DNA of 64,000 nt from Macrocystis pyrifera (taxonomy: Eukaryota; Sar; Phaeophyceae; Laminariales; Laminariaceae): contig JASSKH010000007.1 of assembly GCA_031763025.1 (NCBI GenBank), forward strand, positions 6,959,930 through 7,023,929, read 5' to 3'. The position numbers were made by a program, and so were the translations under genes. Shown in pieces: positions 35,917-46,269 of the stretch. The notes beneath the pieces are model-generated. The model ran no database searches and was not told where the DNA came from. It was given only the letters and a program-made list of their open reading frames with translations. The stretch's first letter is position 1, and each line of letters begins with the position of its first letter.

Positions 35917-36634
35917 TTGGCCCCTTTCCCATACCCTGACTCTAATTGCGACATTTGTCCCCGGTTCCTTTTCGAGTCCCTCAAGCGTATTCCCCACTTT
36001 GCCCGCGTTTTCCTCGCCCCCCCATCTCTAGCTGGGCGAGCTGGAATAAGGTGGGATGGCGTAGTTGAGAAAGTATGGAAGGATATAGGGGGAAACCAAG
36101 AAGAGATGATGTCCGCCGGGAAGTTTGGAAGATACAAGGCAGAAGTAGAAGAAAGGATAGAAAGAAGGGAAAGGCTAGCGCTAAGAAACAAGGTGGAATC
36201 GGAAAAGCACTTAGGGATATACGGGGGATTGAGGGAAGGAATAGGGGTGAAAACGTGTTTCCATGACCCAATGGACTTCGCGAAAACGCTGAAACTGCGC
36301 TTTCCTGTAGGGGACCTGGACCTGCCAGAAAGAAGAAAGAGTTATACCAGTAGCCGGGAGGAGGAGGAAGTAGATGCACAGATAGATGTGCCTGTGTGGC
36401 AAAGCAATAGAGAGTAGAACTCACACAGTAGGAAAATGTGAAATGTACAAGGAGGAACGGGATGTGTTAGAAGAGGAGATGAGGGAAATAGAAGAATGTG
36501 ACATAGAGGAGTTTGATACACTGAACAGCAGCGAGCAAACGATCGCTATCCTAGGAGATAAATGGTCGCCACAGGCGGCCAGACAGGAAGGGGATAAGAT
36601 TAGCAAAAACAATATATGTATTATATGGAAATAA
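35917..36634 (+). mobile_element. LINE-type reverse transcriptase C-terminus, frameshifted
   Basis: Two overlapping frames form one protein end: 35917-36417, then 36386-36634 shifted by one base near 36385. The second frame starts MCLCGKAIESRTH and has C-x-C-x8-H-x4-C, the cysteine-histidine motif found after the reverse transcriptase domain of many non-LTR retrotransposons. It ends in a Glu-rich stretch and a segment like AILGDKWSPQAARQEGDKI. The polymerase domain itself is absent. The 3' flank (to about 36760, ending in a C run) recurs reversed at 23.97-24.06 kb, confirming a multicopy element. Confidence 0.55.
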
Positions 36635-37029
36635 CGTAATAAGCGCCCAATTGTTGGAGGTGTCTCTATTAGGAGTAGGAACGGTGTTCCGCCTCGAAAG
36701 GGATGCGTGGTCAATGGTCAAATGACTAAGGCAAGCAACAAATGCGTACGCCCCCCCCCCCGCCCCCACCCTCTCTGGCTGCTCGTTTCCGTCAAAGAAA
36801 GCACTTACATCTACATGCGTGAGGCTGCATACGTTGTGAACTTTCCTACCCATTCCTGACCACAGATCGGAGGCTCTCAGAAGAAGCAGGTAGTATAATG
36901 GCCCATAATGGCCCACTTCATTCTAACCCTCCTCAGACACCCGCGCCCCATCTCGCCACCACCCTGGCCTCCATCTCTGCCAGCACCTCCCATGTAACCT
37001 CCATATACTCACTACTTTCAATGTGCGAT

Positions 37030-37944
37030 CTATTTACTCATTTCTGGATCACCGTCATTTTTGAGGGTGTGGTCGGAAGGGTAAGCCCGCTCGCTGATCA
37101 TGCCAAGCACCACCCACCATAATATTTTCGCTTCCACTGTCCCTTGCTGGTCCCTCTCCACCGCACGACAGTATGCCACAAACTCTGCCATCTCCTTCAC
37201 CAGCTCAGCCTCCATAATATCCCCGTTTAGCTGGACCCTTGTCCTGCTCACATTCTCCACCAGTTTGTCCACGCACCCCCACCTGGATCATACGTTCTCA
37301 AGTTTCTCGGTGTCACCTTCCCTGAGGGTGCGTATCCTTTTGCAGCATTCCCGAACATGCCGATTTCTCTGCTCCCGAATCCCCTTCCCGACCCTGGAGT
37401 CGCTGTATTGACGTGCTGTTAGCTTATCTCGGCTCCCATCCCATTGTCCTACCTGCTGAGACGCCCCCCCTCCTCCTTTTACGTGTTTTTCCCGGAAATA
37501 TCACCACCCCCCTCCCGACTGTAGCACCCCTAACATCCTGGATAGACCGCTCAGTCCATGCGCCCTCTTTCCCCCCCCAGCAATGCAATACTCGTTACAT
37601 CCCCGACGAATGTTCGCCTCTAAGGACAACCGGAATTCCGTCTGTCTTGGGCCTCTCTCTTTTCACCCACATCCCGGGCCGTGCTGCCGGACCATGCCCA
37701 TTTATGGCCGCTCTAGGATTCTGATCGACGGTGTGTTCTCCCACGTGCTTACTAGTAATTCACTCGTAATCTCCCAGTTTTGTATTACTTCCGTGAAATA
37801 TAGTCGTTTGCAGGCGCCAGTACCCCTGTACAGCTCTCCGGTCGTTGATAAATAGGCATTCGGAAAAATGTCCGTTCTTATGTGCCTTTGCTTAACCAAC
37901 CCACCCGCAAAATGGGCCACCCATTTTCTGTCCAGTCTATTCAT
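37030..37944 (-). pseudogene. degenerate reading frames, probably transposon-derived
   Basis: Minus-strand frames at 37944-37702 and 37272-37030 read like ordinary protein (for example RGTGACKRLYFTEVIQNWEI, and VDKLVENVSRTRVQLNGDI). A frame between them (about 37411-37300) is broken by a stop. There is no known motif. The spacing of three patches over 900 bp suggests one decayed ORF. It could belong to the neighbouring retroelements or be an unrelated host pseudogene. Confidence 0.3.
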
Positions 37945-38495
37945 GCTGAATGGCTGAATGGGCCCTGTGCTTCTATGGCATCAAGCGGCACTAGCTCTAT
38001 CCCGCCGTGTCAGGGGGGGGGGGCAAGGCGTACCCTGGGTGTGGGTAGTATTGGTTAACATTTTACAAATGGATCGAAGATAAGCCGCCCAGTTGATTGA
38101 CGTCGTCGGCAGGACATATGTGATTTTGACGTTGATATCGTTGGTTTGATCTACACCATCCGCATCTTAAGATAACTGCAGGAGTGTGTGTTTTTGAGGA
38201 GCACAATTTTTTGTTAATGTTTTATTTCGTGGAACGAATGTTTCCCCTAATCTTCCCAAATTCGGCTCATTGTACCACTCATCTGGTCGGCTAATAGTGT
38301 GTTGGTATTTCTCTGGAAGGCCTGCCAAATGCTCAGGGTGTAGGGAATTGGGAACACGGGCGGCTAATTACTTCGAACAAGCCTGTACTCAGAGAAAAGG
38401 AACCCAAGACTCGAGGCAAGATCCAAGTCTCCCCTCTTTTCGGACTTATTCGGGGGGCGCGCATTGAATTATTTCCTCGTGGGCTTTCATGCAGT
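37945..38495. other. gene-free sequence, nothing recognised
   Basis: A G run at about 38011-38022 and no supported gene. Confidence 0.4.
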
Positions 38496-38499
38496 CTCC

Positions 38500-39020
38500 A
38501 TAGCGCTTTATGGCGTTCCAATGGGCGTTCACGGTATTTCATGGCGTTGTTGCGGCACCGTCCACGGCCATGGCGCTGTCATGAAAGCCAAAGGCATTTC
38601 ATGGGCTTTTACGGGCTTATCACGGAGGTTCACGGCAGTGCCGTGGGTTTTTCTTGCACCGATTATGGCAATGCCGTATAAGATTCCATTGACTTTTCCA
38701 TGAAAAAGTCTCGATGACTATCGTACGCCATAGCACTGCCCTTGCCATGGTATTATATAATACCCCCATGGGTATCCCACCACACTCCCGTGGCACTAAT
38801 CTGCCATGGCTCTGTACGGTATATCCCATGACAGTCTCATGGCAGCGCCCTGAAAGCTCACGAACACCCATGGCAGTGCCATGCCTGCGTAATGAAAGCC
38901 CATGGCACCACGGCACCAAGGTGGTACCATTGCAGGCCTTGGGGGGTCATAAAAAAACTAATGGCAAGCCTATGGCTCTGCCCTGCCATGCCATGGTAGT
39001 GCCATAAACACACATGGCAG
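38500..39020. repeat. CATG-palindrome array 4 (GGCA variant)
   Basis: Units are built on GCCATGGC, with spacers close to AGT and irregular 10-12-bp steps (CATGGCAGTGC). The dyad and spacing match arrays 1 and 2 but the flanking triplets differ. It is more degenerate than array 5. Confidence 0.6.
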
Positions 39021-39147
39021 CCCAATGCAAGCGACGAGTGCTACGATAAAGGTGGCACTTTTCAGACAAAGCTATTCCTGACTGAATGTGCACTGAGAAA
39101 CTATTACGGTGGAACATTGAAGTCAGGATCAAATGTGCTTCGTAATA

Positions 39148-39206
39148 ATACTGGAATATATACGTTTTTGTGTATATGATGGGTCTTGTACTATGGTCCC
39201 CCGTAA
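39148..39206. mobile_element. TA-flanked MITE, right-half fragment
   Basis: It holds the ATATATACGTTTTTGTGTATAT interior and the GTACTATGGTCCCCCGTAA right end. The left half is missing. Confidence 0.65.
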
Positions 39207-39409
39207 GAGTGAACCCAATATCGTGGAAACCTCAGTAGTTGTGTCTACAGTATATGTGATCTGCTAAATAACTAGGTCATAGAATTGTGTACCGGTTGAT
39301 TTTTTTTTTTCGTCAAGGTCGGTTGTTGGGCGGTTGTATAGGGCTCTTCAAGTGAAGAGCCTTAGAAACCTTCGGTGTCATCCCCCCATCGTAGCACGGA
39401 TGAAATGTC

Positions 39410-39730
39410 ATGATAGTGTCATGAAGCATCATGGTACACATTGCCATGCAAGTCCCCATGACGGATTTTTAAAAAAGTGCAAGAGTGGCAGTCTGGTCAT
39501 GGCAGCCCGTGGCAGCGTAACAGAAACCCATGGCAGTGCATCCATTTGGCGTGCCATGCCGGTGCCATGACAGGCGCCATGGCGGAGGCATGGTATGTGC
39601 CATGGTACTGCCGTGGGTTTCATGGCACTGTCGTAGCAGCGCCATGGCAGTCCATGGCAGGTCTGTGTGCCATGACAGTGCTCGGTTCGCTGTGTCGTGG
39701 CGGTGCGATGACACTGCCATGAAAGGCTCG
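39410..39730. repeat. CATG-palindrome array 5 (GGCA variant)
   Basis: About 300 bp of GCCATGGCAGTGCC-like units with a spacing of about 11 bp, clearest at 39480-39720. It is separated from array 4 by unique DNA and a MITE fragment. Confidence 0.65.
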
Positions 39731-40975
39731 TTGCGGTGCTATCGCACTGGCATGCAAACATCAGATATTGTGTGGCCTTGTCTCATCCGCCCGGGTGAGA
39801 TAGTACAACAAGTATTTTGTATCCAAGCACAAGTGTGGCAACGCGAGATACCTCTTCAGCATCCACCTCCCACTCAATCACCCCTTCCCCCCAAACCCAC
39901 TTTCTTGGTTCAGCCTGATTGAGCGCGGTGCCACTCGAGCCTGAAGTCCACACCACGCGAGCTATATCTACTACAAAAGGGACGAGCCCCGGCGCGCTTC
40001 GTAAAAGAGCATGCCACTTCTCCTACTACGCGTTAATGTCCCAGTTTTAAAGACGACGAGCTGCACGCAGAGGAAGAGAGAACGGTACCGCGACGTTTGC
40101 AGCTTGGTGCGGATTAGATATCGAAATAGAGAGCGAACCGTTGTAATAATGAGCTCGTAAGGACTGCGAGTAATGAGGCATAGCCTCAGTGCGACATATT
40201 TGAAATATGCATATCATGTCACCTCATCATACAGGGTATTCCCGACAACTGGGGCCCTGCCTCTTACTACAGTATCGTCACAGATTCACATCAGCATACG
40301 GTAATGCTCAATACGTGCACACTTCAACAGGTTGATAGCCTCGTTTCTGGGTGAACTTGAGACGAAGGGCGAATTCTACTCGTAGCTATACATTGGTACG
40401 CTTTGACTGAGGCTGCTGTGTCAATCGAGGGGTTGTGTTGAAGATTGGTATTTTATACCCGGTACTGATGCTTTATTTGCCGTAGTGGCCTATTGTACCG
40501 ATGATTTGCAGCAAATTCGATGGTAACTTGTATCCTATGAATATGAGTATTGTCCGCATCTTCTTACTTGAATATAATAGCACTGTAAGTTGCGATTCGA
40601 AGAACCTATTGAAAACGAAGTTGTTTTTCAACAAACAGCGGCTGTGCCGCCAAGGAAGTCGGATCGACAAGTTGATAGCTGATTACGAGGCAGCAACGCC
40701 TAAATGTTGCCGAAAAAAACAGAGAAGTTACGGTTGAATGTTTTCACGCCCCCAAGTTCACTTTCCATGCACTTTCCGTTCCTGAACTCTTATGTAAAAT
40801 GTTGACGGCAGCCATGATTCACGTACACTATGTGCACATGCATCAGGGAAGCCGGGGCATGCATCCGCTCTCTCCCGGGCATGAAGTCAAACGTAAAGGG
40901 ATGCCGCCTCGGCAGGATGGGGCTTAAGGTAACGCGAAACACGAATACCTACAGGAGACTGCCAAGTTTGAAAAG
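39731..40975. other. gene-free sequence, nothing recognised
   Basis: A 78-codon ATG frame at 40501-40737 (+) is the only tidy frame. Its product has no motif and I do not call it a gene. Confidence 0.35.
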
Positions 40976-40977
40976 GG

Positions 40978-41258
40978 GGAGGGGGGGGGGGGGGGGGGGT
41001 ACTCGATAGGAGAGACGTACTCGATCTCATGCATGTCCGTAGTCGTATGACCATAGACCCTCGCATCCCTACAATGCCGGGACGGAGCATGTCGGGTTTT
41101 CACCGACCAGGCAGACATTGCTTGCACCAAGCGCGAAGCGCCGTGAGGTGTCCGGCGAGTCGCATTAAGGGTGAGCTGCATCCTACTTAGAACCGCTTGT
41201 GAGGCGGACTTGCATATGGATGACAGCTTCAATGAGTTAGTTTAATTTCCGGTGTGGG
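40978..41258 (+). mobile_element. dispersed repeat R1, copy 3 (3'-truncated)
   Basis: It begins with a long G run and a GTACTCGATAGGAGAGACGT leader, then the R1 body up to GAGTTAGTTTAATTTCCGGTGTGG. It ends in a second G run near 41257-41270. The second half of R1 is missing. Confidence 0.75.
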
Positions 41259-43905
41259 GGGGGGGGGGGGAGGGGGTATCAAGCGGGACTATGAGTACAC
41301 ATCAAAGCTCGAGATCAGCGCCTCGCCGTCGACAGGTGGTATATCCAATAGCCCCGACTTTATTTCGAACTTTGAGACGTCTGGGGATTGGCTCCAGGAT
41401 AAAAAAATCTACGATTCTATGGCAGCGAAAGCGAGTCAATCGTGATGATTGCGCTGATTGTCGAGCACTTTTGGTCCAGGAATTATCGAGGCTTTGAGAG
41501 CGAACAAGGCGATGAACCAGCTAAGAATCCGTGTGGGTAGAGAAGAGTGGCGGTGATGAAAGATAGTCCATGTCCTGATGTAAACCCATGCACGGGGGCT
41601 AAGACAGGGCGGGAGATAACACAAAGTGCAATGCCGAGTATTAATTATGTATCGGCTCAACGTACAGATGGATGTTTGAGCCATTCCAAAGAGAGTTCCT
41701 GGTGGATGTTGCTCATACATGCGGTCCGCTTCTCGTATGGCAAGGATACTTATGTGATGTGCTATGTGACGACGGGCTTTGGGCTCACTTCCACCACACG
41801 GTGAGTGCACCCGCACCTTTAGTATCGGGTGCTTGCGATAGGTCTGGGAATCATGGAGCCTGAGCAAAAGCTTTGTGGGGATTGGAGGTTTCGAATAGAA
41901 ATAGAGTGCGTCTTTCGGCGCACGGCCTTTACTCGTGGCCCGTTTCCATGAGATTGCCGGTTGGTGTTCGCCGTTGTTCCCGCTTATGCCAAACCGGCAG
42001 TTATGCGGTAAGAGCGATGACGCTCGAAAGAGAGGAGTTTTTAGCAATACGTGTTGGGTCACCTAACGGGTAGGGCCGTACTCTGTTTCTGGACGAATAC
42101 GTAAGCAACTATTCAACAGCAACCTTTTGGATACGCCCACGATTGGACCTCAATGCAAACTACTGCTGTACATTTAACCCTCAAATGGCGCCAGTCCGGA
42201 AGTCTTCGCATACCATTCGCTTCATAACAGGTACTAGTTGCGCGCAATCTAGTAGCCCGCCGGCTTCCGATCGCTAAAGCAGCACGGTGTGCACAAATCC
42301 GGTTAGAACTTGGGTCGCCAATCCGAGCAGGAGCGTAGCAATTCCCCCTCAATGACATACATGACTTTCCGGGCGCAAGTAGAGTGATCGTCGTCTGTGG
42401 AATGGCGGGGTCCCGTGCCTACAAGAAGATTATTATCGCAACCCTTTCGGACCAAACGCATGCGGAGACACTCAGTGCCCAGCAGCATTCTTTACGCCTA
42501 CAGTCTTGCAGCTCAACCAGATGATATCGAGATATATACCCGCATGAAAAGCCGCGACAATTTAATCATGCAGCCATCAATCAATGTGTCCCTTAGTGGC
42601 GCGTACCTCTAGAGATCATGCTTGAGGAGCACAAGGCACAATAATCCCGCTTCAACGTTCCAAGAGCAGCACCCCAGTGCCTGGTAACACCACTAGGTGC
42701 CCAGTGCCGGTCAACACCCCAACATGTCGGAACTTCCAACATTCGGAAGGTTCAAAACTCAAAATACAATCCAGGAACTGGAAGTTTCGAACGAACGATA
42801 CTTGGTATATTAAGCCGGCCGGACACGAAAATGAGGTGGGTGCGACGAGCTCGTCATGTGCCAAAACAATACGGTACCATCTACCAGCATGTCGCTGCCG
42901 TTGTGATGCCTGCAGGCTGCACGAAAAAAATGTCCTGTGGAAGTATACTACAGAACTGTAGTGTACCAGGTAAAATGTGCTTATCTTCGCCGTCCTTAAG
43001 GGTAGCAGCTCGGGTTCCTTACAAACAGTAACCCAGGTGAAACTTGTCAGGTGGTCCTGAGACACACCGTATATCCCATCCGAGAAGCGGCACAGACGAT
43101 GTGAACGCCCGGGCTGTAGCAGAAGTTGATACGCAGCAGTTGACGCTTCCTAGGCTTCAGATCAGCGCCAACAGGGGTGTACAATCGTACGCGTCAGTAA
43201 TTTTTTCTTACAGACCGGGGCAAGCGACAATTTGTTCTCCTTGCCGCAGGCATCATCCAATCTCACTCCGAAAACAGCGGCGCTGTACTTCAGCATGAAC
43301 TCCCCTTGGCTCAATGAGGAACGGCCCGCGGTGTTGCATCCCGCCTTGGGATATCGCGGAGAGTAGACCACCATGTGGAGGGGATATTCACACCCAAGAT
43401 GTAGTACTTTCCTGTGTCACCACCAGCTCTTCCCCGCACTTCGATCACGTTGCTCCTGCATTAATCTTGCTGTATCCTGCCCAACAATCATTGGACAAAT
43501 CGTGGATGGAGTCGAACTTAGGGCAGGAGGTTATGCTTTACGTTGGAGGCGCGTGTCCTCGTGATTTCAGGCCTTTGAAATAGAACGTCGACCGATCACA
43601 ACCTGACACTTCTACAACGTTTTCCATGTACACCTCCAACCTGGACGGTCTTCGGGCGTGCAGAAAGTTGGTCTTACGCGGCAAAGCGCCTTTTCATGGT
43701 GCACACTACCTCATGCCAACTGCACAAACCCTAACCCCGACCCAATAGGGAAAGCTTCGGACAAAATGCAATAATACACCGTCAATTCAATCATATCTTG
43801 TTAGCGCATTCCCTTCTCTCGCTAAATGTGCCACCCAAACAAGCGCTTATTCGTTTTCTTGGGCCACGGATACGATGCCGTCCCCATCGCGGCAGAAAAC
43901 AAGAC
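41259..43905. other. no gene supported; one exon-like frame at 41672-41799
   Basis: A plus-strand ATG frame (41672) reads MFEPFQREFLVDVAHTCG and on to a CACACG|GTGAGT consensus donor at 41799-41800, which could be a small exon. A 208-codon minus frame covers 41436-42062 but is featureless. Nothing else is recognised to 43.9 kb. Confidence 0.25.
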
Positions 43906-43909
43906 TAGG

Positions 43910-44196
43910 TTTTACAATCTGTGAGCCCGGATCTTTTGCGATGTTTTGGACTTAAAAAAATGCGTAGCGCGGTCTGCACTGCGAAATCGCCGTCCGCAAA
44001 TTGAGAAATTTTCTGGTTCGATGCAAACGCGGCGCAGCCGCGTTTATGGCCAGTTTTGGCCCGTTTGGGCTGCGGTTTGGGGTCAGGGTTAGGGTTAGGG
44101 ATCTGGTTGGGTCTTCGCCCGTACCTTGATCCCAACAGGACGCAAAATACCTGAACAGCCTACCAACCTAAAGATCCGGGCTCACAGATTGTAAAA
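43910..44196. mobile_element. 287-bp inverted-repeat element carrying TTAGGG units
   Basis: Ends of about 25 bp (TTTTACAATCTGTGAGCCCG and onward) are exact inverted copies at 43910-43935 and 44171-44196. The interior is unique and contains CAGGGTTAGGGTTAGGG at 44085-44100. No coding frame is present. It looks like a MITE, but I see no clear target-site duplication. Confidence 0.6.
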
Positions 44197-45555
44197 GGAC
44201 CTCGAAAACAAGGCATCCTTCGATAGGCCTTGCCCTTGGAACGGCCGGGAAAATGAGACGAAAGGGGGAATGCATGCGCGGTTCCTCACCAAGACACACT
44301 TCTGGAAGTCGTCGAAGCGCTCGAGGCATTGGTCTCTCTTCTCCGTCCTAGCATCTCCCTTCACGTAGCCCTGCCCAAACTTTTTGACGCATCTGTAGTA
44401 CCGCCTTTGCCACTAGTTCGGCAGTGATGGTAATTGAGACGGCCAGCGAACGGGGGGGTTATACGTACGTAATCAAACATCTGCGTGGTACGCAGTGTGT
44501 GGTCCATGAAGCTGTTCCATAATGTCCAACGCTAACACGCGGAAAGCTGCGTCATAACAATGGAATGCGATGGAACGTACTGCAAAGGACGAAAGGACTA
44601 TCGACTAGGCCTGACCAGCCCTTGCTTACTTGTTCAGAGGCCAGAAGGAAGACGCGCGACTGCATCGAGCGTCCAACTGCGAAAGCAGAATGAGCACCAG
44701 CCTTCTGCGCATCTCTTTCTGTGGCTCTACTCGTAGCCTCCATTATCTATTCTCCTATCTGGTACCCATTATTATCGTGGAGACTACGAGCATACGTACG
44801 GGTGGAAGCGACACGCCTGCATGATGCGCAACGCGCAACTACTGCATGCTGACGTTTCCTACGAATACAGCCGCAGTAGCTGATCGCGTCACTGCTGCAG
44901 CAGAGTCGAGTTCTGACTCTTGTATACGTAGAGCCTACCCTGGTCCCCTGGTATCAGGTACCACCTGCTTTACTTGATCCCTGGATTGTATGCGCGCGCC
45001 AACGCGCGAATAGCCAATACGTACGTAGCCTTTCAAGGATACGTACACCGGGGGTACGTGTTTGACACCAATATCAAACTCCTCTGACCTTTCTGCATTC
45101 TTCTACCGGGTTCGTGATCTCGTGTTCCTCATGATCGGTGTTGCCTCTCACAGACATTGAGAAAACCTTGACTTGTAGTCGACAGAAAAGTGGTGATGGC
45201 GACGCCGGAAGGCTGCCTAGCGGGCGGGTGTTGACGCTGATGAAACGATACAGCACAGAGCTCACCTGTCGGAAAACGAACAGAAATGAAGGATAAACGT
45301 TTTGGGATCTGTTGCCGTCCCCTTCTTATTAAAGGTGTTCTTGGTAATGGCCACTAGTTCACAAGCCCTCCTCGTGTGTTCCTCGACGAGAAATACCCCC
45401 GTCTCACCTTACAACAGTGCTAGTGGCACGGCTCAGCAAGACAGCAACAAGCACAGCAGGCAGCAAGCACACTCTGGCAGCACAGCAACTTGTTCTTGTG
45501 CAACAAGAAACGCTTCCAAATAGTATGGAAACCTTCGCTGAAGATCAGAATCCTG
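44197..45555. other. gene-free upstream region of the large plus-strand gene
   Basis: No exon recognised. It presumably includes the promoter and 5' untranslated region of the gene beginning near 45.56 kb. Confidence 0.35.
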
Positions 45556-46269
45556 ATGACCCGCATGTTTACGGAGAACAATCGATCTATATACGGCAGC
45601 AGGGCAGTAGATATGCAGACCGACATGGTCACTGAGATACTGGAGACTCTTCATCGCGCCGGAGAGGAAGATGTAGGCCAAGACGTCGAACGTCGAATCC
45701 AACATCTCCCTCGAACTAACGCAGACTTTGAAGCGACCAAACTTTATGGCGTCGTGTCTGGGCAATTGCAGGCCCATCTTGGAGAAGCAGTGAACGAAGC
45801 GGTTGATTCAAAGGAGCTACGGTTTGCACACGGGGATTGCGTCAGCCCTGGCGCTGTCGACGAGGTCGTTGCGCGGCTTGCGGCCTCACCATCTTTCGCC
45901 GTTGTTGTTCAAGGCGCTCGCGCGTGCCTTCAAAGAGCGGCGAGGTTGAAAAACGCAACCTGCGACGTTCCTCCTGGTGCGGGTGCCGCTGCTGCTGCGG
46001 GCGGCACCACCACCAAAGATGAACGAATCCACTTTCATCGGAACGACATGTCGAGCTCAGATACGGAGGGAGAGGGCATGCATGCAAAGAAGAAAGCCTT
46101 GCGTATGGACGATTGGGCGGGCACCTTCTGTCTGAGTGGAGGGGGTGGAGGTCGAGGATTCAGTCCTCGCATAGACGTGGAGGCCGCTCTGGGTCAGCTT
46201 GAGGCGGGGCTTGGTAGCCCCGGCGGCTCTGCAACGAGCGCCATCGAGGCTTTGGAGCTTCTCGCGGAG
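45556..46269 (+). CDS. exon 1 of the TBC1D32-like gene
   Basis: An open frame of 238 codons runs from the first in-frame ATG (45556) to a GAG|GTGAGC donor. Other in-frame ATGs at 45565, 45613 and 45625 are equally possible starts. An ATG at 45523 in another frame could be an upstream ORF. The first 130 residues are helical and acidic (MVTEILETLHRAGEEDVGQD), then Gly/Ala-rich. The last residues (IEALELLAE) lead into the next exon in phase 0. Confidence 0.6.

Noticed and set aside
36421-36916. Minus-strand frames over the LINE tail
   Set aside because: They are antisense to a frame with a recognisable Cys-His motif, with no independent support.
41436-42062. 208-codon minus-strand frame
   Set aside because: No domain, no splice sites and no compositional contrast. 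It conflicts with a better exon-like frame on the plus strand.
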